Assembly: GCF_017809215.1 (NCBI RefSeq)
Contig: NZ_CP065424.1
Span: 3,752,001-3,816,000, forward strand
Length of the DNA: 64,000 bases
DNA from: Heyndrickxia oleronia
GTDB taxonomy: Bacteria; Bacillota; Bacilli; Bacillales; Bacillaceae_C
Direction of reading: 5' to 3'
Below, piece after piece: positions 35,439-43,882 of the stretch; within the stretch, counting starts at the first letter, position 1; every line of letters starts with the position of its first letter. The position numbers and the translations under genes were made by a program. The notes below the pieces were generated by a model. It searched no databases. It saw only the letters and a list, made by a program, of their open reading frames with translations, and was not told the DNA's origin.

Positions 35439-35990
35439 TCACGATACTTTTCTATCTACATTTAATAGTAAATTCCAAAGACTATTGCTATTTTTCATCT
35501 CACTTATTTGCTCTATTTTCTTATCTTCATTTATTAATATTCCATAAGGTACCGTTGTAATTGAATAGAGCCTCATCAATTTATTTGAGCGTAAATATAT
35601 CATGTCTTCACTAACATGGTTGACTATGAGACTATCCTCATGCTGTTCATCCGTATTTACTAAAACTAAGTTAATATCGTAATGTCGTTTTATATTTCTT
35701 AACTCGGGTAATAATGTTTTACAAGTTGGACAATTTGTATTAATAAATAGCAATAATGTACGATGATTACTAAATAATTCAGTTGATATAACTTTCTCTC
35801 CCCTATGATTATATTCTCTAAAAGCAGGAGCTATTTGATCAAGTTGAAGTGTACCAATTTTTATGCCATTAACACTTTCGATTTTACGGATAAATGCTCC
35901 TATATATCTAGCAAGGAAAAAAATTAATACTAGTTGTCCTAAGGAAAGTATAATGAGCGTAATCAATGAGATATTATAAATTGTGGACAA
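35439..35990 (-). CDS. Membrane-anchored thioredoxin-like protein (MauD/TlpA type, CPTC motif)
   Basis: A 183-residue protein: N-terminal membrane helix (SLITLIILSLGQLVLIFFLARYI), then a TlpA-like thioredoxin domain facing outside with active site NTNCPTCKTLLPEL and the cis-proline loop TTVPYGILI. It starts with TTG, with AAAGGAGG seven bases upstream; the frame is open six codons further, where an ATG overlaps the MauE-like stop as ATGA. With a MauE-like partner upstream this is the MauD/MauE arrangement for disulfide exchange outside the cell. The 3' end may be frameshifted: dropping one A in a four-A run (35448-35451) would add about 19 charged residues up to 35387. Confidence 0.85.
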   Translation of the reverse strand: MSTIYNISLITLIILSLGQLVLIFFLARYIGAFIRKIESVNGIKIGTLQLDQIAPAFREYNHRGEKVISTELFSNHRTLLLFINTNCPTCKTLLPELRNIKRHYDINLVLVNTDEQHEDSLIVNHVSEDMIYLRSNKLMRLYSITTVPYGILINEDKKIEQISEMKNSNSLWNLLLNVDRKVS

Positions 35991-36004
35991 GTTGATTCCT
36001 CCTT

Positions 36005-36541
36005 TCATTCAATCACTTTATATATTCTCTTTGAATGAACTACAAACAATCTCGTTTCCTTTATTATTGAAATAAATATCAGTACATTAACTGAACATAG
36101 ACTAAAAAACAGTTTGAAAAAGAAATGAATGATTATTGGTGAATCATAGAAAAAAGGAATAAATGCCAATCCTAAAATAAAAATATTTCTAATCACTATT
36201 CCGTAATTTAGCTCTTGATTCTCTAAAAAACTTCCACAACCACAATTTATCTCCGTATTCCCCCGGATTAGATTGATAAAAACGGCAGAAGTATAAATTA
36301 ATATAATTACAGTTAAGAGCGAAACACTAAATATATTTACGGAAAAAAAGTAAAATAAAATGGCAATCATTAATTCTGAAACAACCATTAAAAATAAAAA
36401 ATAAGTGATGAAACGTTTAGGTAAGAGTTTATATTGAGAAATTGATATTTTGTGTTTATTCCAGTTTTTTATTTTATCAAATGCCGTTGTTATAAATAAG
36501 AATGCTAGAGTGACTTGAATCATGTAGACTATGTAACTCAC
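36005..36541 (-). CDS. MauE-like redox-associated membrane protein
   Basis: A 178-residue integral membrane protein with about five hydrophobic helices and an extracytoplasmic or interfacial cysteine pair INCGCGSFLEN, the position of the CGC(F)G motif of MauE/DoxX-like proteins. MauE helps form or isomerise disulfides in methylamine dehydrogenase, and relatives accompany TlpA-type thioredoxins elsewhere. It overlaps the ABC exporter gene by ATGA and abuts the thioredoxin-like gene, so the three are co-translated. It probably passes electrons between the membrane pool and the thioredoxin domain during folding of an exported cysteine-rich peptide (inference). Confidence 0.82.
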   Translation of the reverse strand: MSYIVYMIQVTLAFLFITTAFDKIKNWNKHKISISQYKLLPKRFITYFLFLMVVSELMIAILFYFFSVNIFSVSLLTVIILIYTSAVFINLIRGNTEINCGCGSFLENQELNYGIVIRNIFILGLAFIPFFYDSPIIIHFFFKLFFSLCSVNVLIFISIIKETRLFVVHSKRIYKVIE

Positions 36542-38334
36542 AAAACCAAACCTTCCTTCTCATAAAGTTGTGATTGCGATGTGTACATTTCGTAATACTG
36601 TCCTCTATAACTTAATAAATCTGAATGACTGCCACGCTCAATAATTTCACCATTTTTCATAACAAGGATTTCGTCGGCCAAATACGCTGTTCCAAGTCTA
36701 TGAGTGATAAAAATCATTGATTTATCTGGCGTTTGTTTAAACAATTGCTGTAATATTTCTATTTCAGAGATTGGGTCTAAACTTGAAGTCGGTTCATCCA
36801 GAATAATTAGATCTGTTTCCCTAAATAATGATCTTGATAAAGCTAATTTCTGCCATTGGCCTCCTGATAGTTCAAGTCCTCCATCAAAAAGCCTTCCTAA
36901 TATAGTTTCATACTGTTTTGGAAATTTTTCTACTTTCGAATGAATACCTGTTCGAATGGCTGCCAATTGAATTTCTTCAGCATTCTCGATGTTATTTATA
37001 TTTCCAAATCCTATATTCTCCTTTACCGTAAAATTGTATTTTTCATAATCCTGAAAAAGGACAGAGATTTTTTTATGAAAAGAGTTTTTATTAATATGAT
37101 TCATATCCATTCCATTTATCGAAATCATTCCAGTACTTACTTCATATAATCCTGAAATACATTTAGTTAATGTTGTTTTTCCAGAACCATTTTCACCGAT
37201 AATGGCAATTTTCTTTCCCAATGGAATATCTATAGAAATATTTTGAATAGCAGGTTTCAATTCATCTGGATAAGTAAAAGCTAAATCTCTTATTTGAATG
37301 GCTTCAATATGATTAATGACAGATCCATGATGACCGTCATTCATCTCCTCAATTTCCATAAACTCTCGATACTCTTCAATAAACAAACTGCTTTCATAGA
37401 TTTTTGCTATATTTCTTGAGATATTACTTAAAGATTCTTGAATATTTTGCACGGCTTGCAAAACGGATACAAAACTTCCAACAAGTAATTTCCCTGAAGA
37501 GATCAGAAGAAGTACTAGTATTCCTGATAATGCATAGGTAGTGATTAATAAAAATTGCGCGATAAAAGTGAAAATCCCCTGTTTTTTCAGCAGGGAAAGT
37601 TCATTATTTGCAAATAACTGATAGTTTTCCTCCCATTTGCTAATAAGATATTTCCCAGTTCCAAACAATTTAATTTCCTTCAGTGAATCACGGTTATTTA
37701 GCAAACCTGCGATATAAGATTCAAGCCTTCCAAATGGAGTTAAAAATTTTGCCAGTTCAAATCTTTTATTTCCATAACTCATCTCAATAAAAAAAAGAGG
37801 AAGAATACCAACAAAAAGAATGAGTATGAATGCCCAGTGCTGTGCGATTAAAAAAAATAGAATCGAAGACACCGTAATTAAATCTCTTATAAGACTTGAT
37901 GATTCTTCTACTACATTCAAAACACTGGATTGATTACTACTTAATCTTTGAATTTTGTTATAAGTTGCAGGTTTTTCAAAGTTAATAAAAGAAATTTGAT
38001 TAATTTTTTCGAAAATAGATATATTGATAATTTTCCCAATTACAATCGTTACTTTTTTTTCATTGATGATGGATAAATATTGTAAAAAATAAGAAAAAAG
38101 AATAATACCAATTTGTAAGGAAAACAAGAAAAATACACTGCTATATGAACTCTCTTTTGAAAAAAGTCCAACTACTTCATTAATCAATTTTTGAGTTAAA
38201 TAGATCAGTGTAACAGGTATTAATCCTGTAATTACTTTAATAAATGCCATAAAAAATAAATACGACTTACTATTTACCCAGACTAATTTGTATGAAAATC
38301 CAATCCCCTTAAACAGTCCAAGAAAAATTTGCAA
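36538..38334 (-). CDS. ABC exporter, ATPase fused to membrane domain (NisT/LanT-like, no peptidase domain)
   Basis: A half-transporter of about 598 residues: six membrane helices (about residues 25-310) and a C-terminal ATPase with Walker A IGENGSGKTT, signature LSGGQWQKLALS, Walker B LIILDEPTSSLDP and the switch His in FITHRL. There is no N-terminal C39 peptidase domain, so it would export its cargo uncleaved, like NisT or SpaT of lantibiotic systems. The start is placed at TTG (LQIFLGLFKGIG), with GAGGGGGA nine bases upstream; an ATG at 38373 opens the same frame but lacks a ribosome site and lies almost at the promoter. It begins the minus-strand group with MauE-like and thioredoxin-like genes. 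Confidence 0.88.
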   Translation of the reverse strand: MQIFLGLFKGIGFSYKLVWVNSKSYLFFMAFIKVITGLIPVTLIYLTQKLINEVVGLFSKESSYSSVFFLFSLQIGIILFSYFLQYLSIINEKKVTIVIGKIINISIFEKINQISFINFEKPATYNKIQRLSSNQSSVLNVVEESSSLIRDLITVSSILFFLIAQHWAFILILFVGILPLFFIEMSYGNKRFELAKFLTPFGRLESYIAGLLNNRDSLKEIKLFGTGKYLISKWEENYQLFANNELSLLKKQGIFTFIAQFLLITTYALSGILVLLLISSGKLLVGSFVSVLQAVQNIQESLSNISRNIAKIYESSLFIEEYREFMEIEEMNDGHHGSVINHIEAIQIRDLAFTYPDELKPAIQNISIDIPLGKKIAIIGENGSGKTTLTKCISGLYEVSTGMISINGMDMNHINKNSFHKKISVLFQDYEKYNFTVKENIGFGNINNIENAEEIQLAAIRTGIHSKVEKFPKQYETILGRLFDGGLELSGGQWQKLALSRSLFRETDLIILDEPTSSLDPISEIEILQQLFKQTPDKSMIFITHRLGTAYLADEILVMKNGEIIERGSHSDLLSYRGQYYEMYTSQSQLYEKEGLVL

Positions 38335-38385
38335 ACTATTAATTCCCCCTCTTAATATTCTGTATATTGACATTATTTAGAATAA

Positions 38386-38414
38386 ATAATAACATAGTAA
38401 TTGTTAATTGTCCA
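38386..38414 (-). promoter_or_regulatory. Promoter of the exporter gene group
   Basis: On the minus strand TGGACA (38409-38414) and TATTAT (38386-38391) are 17 bases apart, each one base off consensus. Transcription would start near 38380, leaving a leader of about 45 bases to the TTG start. Confidence 0.55.
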
Positions 38415-38854
38415 AAAACTAGAAAATAAGTTAATATATTTCTATTTCTAGTATTATGCTCAACCTATAATACTTCTTCAGATACTCCTATGAATCATCA
38501 GAAAATTTTTCAAGATTTTTTCTTCTAATGTCATAATCACACTTCTAGAATGATTACTTCATACGCAAATGAAAACATTGAAAAAATGTCTTTAATTAAA
38601 AAATCTCTAAAATAAATCTTTCCAACTACTATACTTAGTTTTGACTAAATAAAACCTTACATTAACTGCTTAGGGAAGACGGTAGAAAAATTTAAAACCC
38701 TGATTTCACCTTCTTCTTTTCTTAATTGAAAAGATCCTAAATCACACTAAAGACACCAATGACATAAAAAATACACTTCTATCAAGATTAGAAGTGCCAT
38801 GTAAAATTTGATCAACTATCCATTGATCTTTAATAATTCTAATGAGGTGATCGT
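38415..38854. other. Divergent intergenic region between exporter and peptide genes
   Basis: About 440 very AT-rich bases. It holds the promoters of both gene groups. A hairpin (ACTTCTA 38775-38781 with TAGAAGT 38789-38795) is followed by a T run only in minus-strand sense, 60 bases from the peptide gene; it could stop antisense transcription coming from the peptide side. No further cysteine-rich small frame with a ribosome site was found. Confidence 0.4.
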
Positions 38855-39049
38855 ATGTCAAAATTTTTTTCAAAGCTATTAGGAACTTCCGCATATCCAA
38901 TTTGCTCAAGCACTATTAAAAGAACTTTTTGTTACCTAAATATTTCTAAGTGTAGCGATGCACCTGCTACGGGTTATAAATATGTTGATTCTCGAACTGG
39001 GGAAGATTGTAGTTCTACTTACTTTGTAAACTGTCAATGTAGACCGTAA
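38855..39049 (+). CDS. 64-residue six-cysteine peptide, putative secreted bacteriocin-like product
   Basis: No known family recognised. GAGGTGA lies before the ATG, so translation is credible. Cysteines are at 17, 26, 33, 52, 60 and 62: C-X8-C-X6-C-X18-C-X7-C-X1-C, enough for three disulfides. The C terminus NCQCRP keeps the C-X-C ending seen in arthropod-type defensins, but the C-X3-C helix motif is missing. There is no double-glycine leader and no Sec signal; the first 16 residues are amphipathic (MSKFFSKLLGTSAYPI). Flanking genes encode a NisT-like exporter, a MauE-like protein and two thioredoxin-like proteins, so export with extracellular disulfide formation is the simplest reading. Antimicrobial action is inference. 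Confidence 0.75.
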   Translation: MSKFFSKLLGTSAYPICSSTIKRTFCYLNISKCSDAPATGYKYVDSRTGEDCSSTYFVNCQCRP

Positions 39050-39242
39050 TCGTTCTTTTCCTAATAACATAGTTAATATCAAACATTAAATGGATCAATG
39101 GATAGTTGAATAAATTTTATATACCATTTTCAGTTGTGATCTAGACTACTACTACTTCGAAAACTTTTATATTTGTTTTCATCATAAGAATCCTTTTACA
39201 TATCGATCATCATTTATAACACTTGAAGCTGGAGGTATCATT

Positions 39243-39773
39243 TTGTTTTCTTTCATTTTGTTTAGCTTAACCCTTTTATCAATCATTATGTTCATCATTT
39301 GCTTTGTCATGTTATATCCCAAGAAAACTAAAGAAAAGATGATACAAAAAGAAGATTCTCATGAAAACACTTTTGAGAACTCATTAATTATGGCTCCAAA
39401 TTTTAAACTACCCACTATCAATCAAAAAAGTTATACATTAACCGATATTTTAGATAATGGAATAACACTTGCCTTTATCGATTCGCAATGTGGGTATTGT
39501 GAGTCCTATTTAGAAGAATTTTTGATTGAAATGAAAGGTCTAAACCAAAATTTTGCTGTAATTTGTGGTGAAAGTGATAAAAACCAGTTAAACAAAATCA
39601 TAGATTTGTATAATGAGAATTTTATAGTGTTACAAGGTAACGCCGAGCTATTTGAAAAATTCGAGATTTCGTTTTTACCCTCTTTTATTTATATAGATAA
39701 AAATCGAAAAATACTTTTAAGAACACCTATCCCGCTTCAAATGAAAACATTTCTAACTAGATCAGTCGTATAA
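39243..39773 (+). CDS. Membrane-anchored thioredoxin-like protein with CGYC motif
   Basis: A 176-residue protein: an N-terminal membrane helix (LFSLTLLSIIMFIICFVMLY), a charged linker, and a TlpA/AhpC-like thioredoxin domain with APNFKLP, active site IDSQCGYCESYLEEF and the cis-proline region SFLPSFIYID. TTG start with GGAGG seven bases upstream. It lies 193 bases after the six-cysteine peptide gene on the same strand. It is distinct from the CPTC protein on the other side of the island, so the system has two extracytoplasmic thiol-disulfide enzymes, perhaps one oxidising and one reducing or isomerising. Confidence 0.84.
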   Translation: MFSFILFSLTLLSIIMFIICFVMLYPKKTKEKMIQKEDSHENTFENSLIMAPNFKLPTINQKSYTLTDILDNGITLAFIDSQCGYCESYLEEFLIEMKGLNQNFAVICGESDKNQLNKIIDLYNENFIVLQGNAELFEKFEISFLPSFIYIDKNRKILLRTPIPLQMKTFLTRSVV

Positions 39774-39813
39774 TGTAAAATTTACTTGTTACGTGCATGG
39801 AAAATATTAACGA

Positions 39814-41061
39814 TTACCTACTTGATAATTTTATGTTCATTATAACAGGCAATAAAACAACTCCCCAATTTGCATTGGAGAGCAGTTGAAAATTAACTAA
39901 AAACCTTTTCCTCTTGTTCCTTCGTAAAAAGCTTTTCATCGCATGAAATACGTCTGATTTTTGCTTTAGAATATAATAACGGAATTTTTCATTCTTAATA
40001 TTTTTATAGGCGGTCATTAATGTTGAGTGGCGGTTGTATTGATTCACCTCACCGTAGCCGAACATATTCGAAACCTTCATTAGCTCTTCAACTAGTTTGA
40101 TACAGCGTGGATTATCAGAGGTTAAGTTATCACCGTCTGAAAAGTGGAACGGATAAATATTGTAGCGGGATGGTTCATATTTTTCTTCAATGAGACTTAT
40201 GGCTTTCCGATAGGCAGATGAACAAATAGTACCTCCACTTTCACCTTTGGAGAAAAAGTCTTCTTCGGATACTACTTTAGCTTCCGTGTGATGGGCAATA
40301 AATTCGATATCGACGGTCTCATACTTCGTACGTAAAAAGCGCGTCATCCAGAAAAAAAAGCTGCGAGTCATGTATTTTTCCCATACTCCCATCGAGCCGC
40401 TCGTATCCATCATTGCAAGGACAACGGCCTTTGATTCTGGTTTTTGAATTTCATTCCATGTTCTAAATTTTAGATCCTCTTGATAAATCGGGTGGAAACT
40501 AGGTTTTCCGCTTATTGCATTCCTCTTGAAGGCTGTCATCATCGTTCGTTTCTTATCGATATTTCCCATTAATCCTGTTTTTCGTACATCATTAAATTCA
40601 ATATCCTCAATCGTATTTAAATCCTGCTCTTTCCTTTGAAGGTTTGGCAATTCTAATTGCTTAAATAATGCTTCCTCCAATTCCATTAATGATACTTCAG
40701 CTTCATAATAGTCATCCCCTGGCTGATCTCCTGCGCCATCGCCTTTTCCGGGTCCCTTTTGTGGCGCGCCATCGCGTGCAACAACGTCACCCACCTTACT
40801 TTCGCCATCACCCTGGCCGACATGTTTATTCTTATCATAATTATAACGGATTTTGTATTCATCCAATGATCGGATCGGAATTTTGACCACATCACGGCCA
40901 TCTGACATAATGATGCTTTCTTCGGTTATCAGATCGGGTAAGTTATTACGAATGGCTTCCTGGACTTTTTCTTGATGCCGTTTTTGATCATCATGTCCTT
41001 TTCGGTGGAGGGACCAATCTTCACTTGAAATAACAAACTGTTGGTGTTCTGACTCAGTCAT
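39814..41061 (-). CDS. yhbH: YhbH, sporulation-associated DUF444 protein, with probable 3' frameshift
   Basis: A 415-residue frame whose first 390 residues match the YhbH/YeaH DUF444 family: basic N terminus, central Gly/Asp-rich segment, and a von Willebrand-like fold starting at LAMMDTSGSMGVWEK (metal site DTSGS) and continuing to FHFSDGDNLT. In B. subtilis yhbH is expressed in the mother cell and is linked to PrkA. The last 25 residues are foreign to the family. If the five-A run at 39926-39930 had one more base, the protein would end KSFFTKEQEEKVFS with a stop at 39894, just before a terminator hairpin at 39853-39888. The annotated stop at 39814 lies beyond that hairpin. Confidence 0.88.
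   Translation of the reverse strand: MTESEHQQFVISSEDWSLHRKGHDDQKRHQEKVQEAIRNNLPDLITEESIIMSDGRDVVKIPIRSLDEYKIRYNYDKNKHVGQGDGESKVGDVVARDGAPQKGPGKGDGAGDQPGDDYYEAEVSLMELEEALFKQLELPNLQRKEQDLNTIEDIEFNDVRKTGLMGNIDKKRTMMTAFKRNAISGKPSFHPIYQEDLKFRTWNEIQKPESKAVVLAMMDTSGSMGVWEKYMTRSFFFWMTRFLRTKYETVDIEFIAHHTEAKVVSEEDFFSKGESGGTICSSAYRKAISLIEEKYEPSRYNIYPFHFSDGDNLTSDNPRCIKLVEELMKVSNMFGYGEVNQYNRHSTLMTAYKNIKNEKFRYYILKQKSDVFHAMKSFLRRNKRKRFLVNFQLLSNANWGVVLLPVIMNIKLSSR
39853..39888 (-). terminator. Terminator of yhbH
   Basis: In minus-strand sense CAACTGCTCTCCAAT and ATTGGGGAGTTG pair (one bulge) and GTTTTATT follows. It lies inside the extended yhbH frame, which supports a shorter original gene. Confidence 0.7.
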
Positions 41062-41302
41062 CTCTTTTCCCCTCCTGCAATTTTTTTAAATCATGCACCA
41101 AATTCATTTTCCCTACATACAATATGTTGGCTGTGTGTAGAAATAGAGAGAGAAATTTGGATTACTCTATACTATGCAAAAAATCGAAATTATTTACAAT
41201 AAAATAATCAGAATAATGGAAACACCTAAAACATTGGACAAGCCTTTTTCATCCATCTCCTTTACTCATCGGCCATGCACTGGCTAAATTTTTTTTGATT
41301 TT

Positions 41303-41452
41303 TTAAAGGCTTTTGTCAAAGCTCTACTGCTGACTTTTCCATTTAAAGGGGCAACGATCCGATAAAGTTTGCATCTCAGTTGAATCAAAGAGCTTGTCGG
41401 TTTTAACCTATTTTTAGTGAAAACATGAACAAAATTTGAGCAAAAAGCTTAA
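41303..41452. repeat. MITE-like element, copy D
   Basis: The left end TTAAAGGCTTTTGTCAAAGC, the inner block TCTACTGCTGACTTTTCC and the right end ACAAAATTTGAGCAAAAAGC align with copies A-C. It lies between yhbH and the symporter gene; the remaining 240 bases of that gap (41062-41302) show no gene. Confidence 0.55.
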
Positions 41453-41455
41453 AAG

Positions 41456-41495
41456 AAGACCCCTAAGAAAAACGGTTATCTTAGGGGTCTTGTCA
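41456..41495 (-). terminator. Terminator of the sodium/solute symporter gene
   Basis: AAGACCCCTAAGA (41456-41468) pairs perfectly with TCTTAGGGGTCTT (41479-41491); in minus-strand sense CTTTT follows. Confidence 0.8.
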
Positions 41496-41524
41496 ATCAT
41501 GCTATTCTATTTTTATCGGTCTAC

Positions 41525-43021
41525 CTATCCAGCAATATGCGCTTCTTGCTCGGTTACCTCTCCATCATCTCGAGACTTGTCGCGTTCAATACGATGCATT
41601 TCTACAACGTCCTTCGTAGGTGGAATGATCAAGCTTACAATCGCAATCGTAATACCTGAAATTACGACACCAGAAAAGCCTGGCATTTTCCAAAGATCTG
41701 ATAGTAATCCAAGGAATCCTTCTGAATGACTCTCAGGTCCAGGTACACCGAAAATAGATGTCAGAACATAGTAGATGAGACCTACTAAAATACTTGTCCA
41801 AACCGCTGGTGTACTTACTCTTTTGGTGAATGGCCCAAGCACGATTGGCCAGAATATCGTAACAAAAACAATATCCCATGCTAAATAGGCTAAATCAATA
41901 ACCTTTTGAAAGCCTAATGCTAATGTTAACCCAAGCAAAGAGCTTAAAACGATGGCTCCTCTAGAGAAGCGCAATAATGTTTTTGGATTTGGGTTTTTAT
42001 TAATAAAGTCCAAATAAATATTTTTCGTTATAATTCCTGAAGTAGCTACGTAGCACGCCGCCAGCGTAGACATCCCCATTGCAGCCATAGCCGTCAAAAA
42101 TATGGCAGATACGACTGGAGGGAAATAGCCTTCCGCAAATGCAAGCATCAGCATTTCAGGATTATCACTATGTGGAAAAACATGACGGAACGCTTCACCA
42201 AGCATTCCAGGGATCCAACTAATGAGTACAACAACGATTCCTGCAATAATCATACTTTTATAAGCAATTCGCGGATTTTTTGCCGCCGCCACCCGTTGCC
42301 CTAAATCTGCAGCCGGAATATCTCCTAATGCTAGTACTAAATAAAGGGACCAGAAACCAGCGCCGCCTTTTTGGAATAATTCATTTACATTCCACCAATC
42401 AGGGTTAAATGTAAAATTATCATATTGGAAAAAGACAACGATTGCGATCCCAAGTATTCCAACAATCGCAAAAAAGCCTTGAACAATTTCTGTATAGGCA
42501 ACCGCCCATAGCCCACCAATAACTGAATAAAGAACTGTTAAAAAGACAAATATGAGTGCAGCTGGTAAAAAATCAATAGAAAAAATGGATTGGATGATAT
42601 AGGTTCCGCCAACTGTTAATGCACCAGCATTAAAAAAACCAAATGCTACTGACATAACGATCCCAGTAAAGGCGCCTAATTTTTTGCTGTTATAACGTAA
42701 TCCATAATAATCCGCAATTGTCCAGCCTTTAAGACGTCTTAATGGCTTTGTCCATATTAAGGCGCCAAGAATCATACATGTACCAAGTCCTGCCATCGTC
42801 GCTGTACCTTCAAAACCACCTGTAGTATAACCAGATCCTACTGCAGCAAAAAAGAATGGAGCCGCAAGCAGGGCCGCTATTAAGCTTCCTGTTACAACAA
42901 ACATCGGCATACTCCAGCCTGCTACAATTAAATCTTCTGCCGTTTTAATTCTTTGATAGCCTTTAAATCCTATATAGTAAATAAAGATTAAATATAATAG
43001 AAAAACAATGATATTTATCAT
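41525..43021 (-). CDS. Sodium:solute symporter family (SSS) transporter
   Basis: A 498-residue membrane protein with about 13 helices, starting MINIIVFLLYLIFIYYIGFKG. The unwound first-helix region and GGLWAVAYTEIVQGF (SSS signature 1) identify the family. The tail is cytoplasmic and acidic. It would import an organic solute with sodium. Members carry proline, pantothenate, acetate or sugars, and this one cannot be assigned. It lies 96 bases downstream of an SDR gene on the same strand, perhaps in one transcript. Confidence 0.88.
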   Translation of the reverse strand: MINIIVFLLYLIFIYYIGFKGYQRIKTAEDLIVAGWSMPMFVVTGSLIAALLAAPFFFAAVGSGYTTGGFEGTATMAGLGTCMILGALIWTKPLRRLKGWTIADYYGLRYNSKKLGAFTGIVMSVAFGFFNAGALTVGGTYIIQSIFSIDFLPAALIFVFLTVLYSVIGGLWAVAYTEIVQGFFAIVGILGIAIVVFFQYDNFTFNPDWWNVNELFQKGGAGFWSLYLVLALGDIPAADLGQRVAAAKNPRIAYKSMIIAGIVVVLISWIPGMLGEAFRHVFPHSDNPEMLMLAFAEGYFPPVVSAIFLTAMAAMGMSTLAACYVATSGIITKNIYLDFINKNPNPKTLLRFSRGAIVLSSLLGLTLALGFQKVIDLAYLAWDIVFVTIFWPIVLGPFTKRVSTPAVWTSILVGLIYYVLTSIFGVPGPESHSEGFLGLLSDLWKMPGFSGVVISGITIAIVSLIIPPTKDVVEMHRIERDKSRDDGEVTEQEAHIAG

Positions 43022-43049
43022 ACATAAACTCCTAATTATTTTAATAACC

Positions 43050-43101
43050 GAAAGGGGGTCTATATGAAAGAAGTTAGGCTCCCTTTTATAGACACCCTTC
43101 C
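43050..43101 (-). terminator. Hairpin between SDR and symporter genes
   Basis: GGAAGGGTGTCTATA and TATAGACCCCCTTTC (minus-strand sense) pair with mismatches. No strong T run follows, so it may attenuate rather than terminate. Confidence 0.3.
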
Positions 43102-43117
43102 ATTCTAACCATGTAGA

Positions 43118-43864
43118 TTATCCGTTCATGACGATTCCGCCATTGGGACTAATGATTTGCCCAGTATAGAAATTTGCATCCTCACTCGCTAAAAACAACA
43201 CACTTTTCGCGATTTCTTCTGGTTGGGCTAGACGTTTTAATGGATATTTTGATGCTTCCTCTTCAGGATAATTGTCACCAAAATCTTTTAATATGTCCGT
43301 CCATGTTCCACTTGGAGCAACAGCATTGACAAGAATGTCAGGAGCTAGCTCTCTCGCTAACGCTTTTGTAAAAGCATTAATTCCGCCTTTTGCCGCGGAG
43401 TAATGAACAAACTCTTCACATCCTAGGCTTCCTAAGTCAGAGGAAATATTAATGATCTTCCCTGAATTTTTCTTCTTCATACGTTGAGCTGCCGCCCTTG
43501 CATTATGGAAATATCCATATAAATGAACTTTAATCATTCGATCCCATTGCCCATCTGTCATTTCTGTAAAAGGAACGCCTTCTGCAATTCCGGCATTATT
43601 TACTAAAATGTCGATCGACCCAAGCTTTTCATCAAAAAATCGGAACATTTCTTCCACCTTTTCAGATGATGATACATCTGCCTCAAAAACAAATGCTTTT
43701 CCACCATAGCTCTCAGCTTCCTGTTGTACCTGCAAAGCATTTGCCGCATCATTAAAGTGATTAATGAGTACATTTGCCCCGTTTTTTGCCATCTCAAGAG
43801 CAATCGCTCTCCCGATCCCTTTACTCGATCCTGTTATAAGGACATTCTTTCCCTGTAATCTCAC
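43118..43864 (-). CDS. Short-chain dehydrogenase/reductase, FabG-like
   Basis: A 248-residue classical SDR: cofactor loop TGSSKGIGRAIAL, NNAG at about 86, and the catalytic Ser-Tyr-Lys set as IINISSDLGSLG...YSAAKGG. The overall pattern is close to 3-oxoacyl-ACP reductase FabG, but it stands beside a transporter gene and not with fatty-acid genes, so a dedicated catabolic substrate is more likely. It ends ISPNGGIVMNG. Confidence 0.87.
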   Translation of the reverse strand: MRLQGKNVLITGSSKGIGRAIALEMAKNGANVLINHFNDAANALQVQQEAESYGGKAFVFEADVSSSEKVEEMFRFFDEKLGSIDILVNNAGIAEGVPFTEMTDGQWDRMIKVHLYGYFHNARAAAQRMKKKNSGKIINISSDLGSLGCEEFVHYSAAKGGINAFTKALARELAPDILVNAVAPSGTWTDILKDFGDNYPEEEASKYPLKRLAQPEEIAKSVLFLASEDANFYTGQIISPNGGIVMNG

Positions 43865-43882
43865 TGCTAACTCCCCTTTTTT

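Noticed and set aside
41062..41302. Sigma-E promoter before yhbH
   Set aside because: ATATT-like and CATA-like blocks are present but not at the required spacing.
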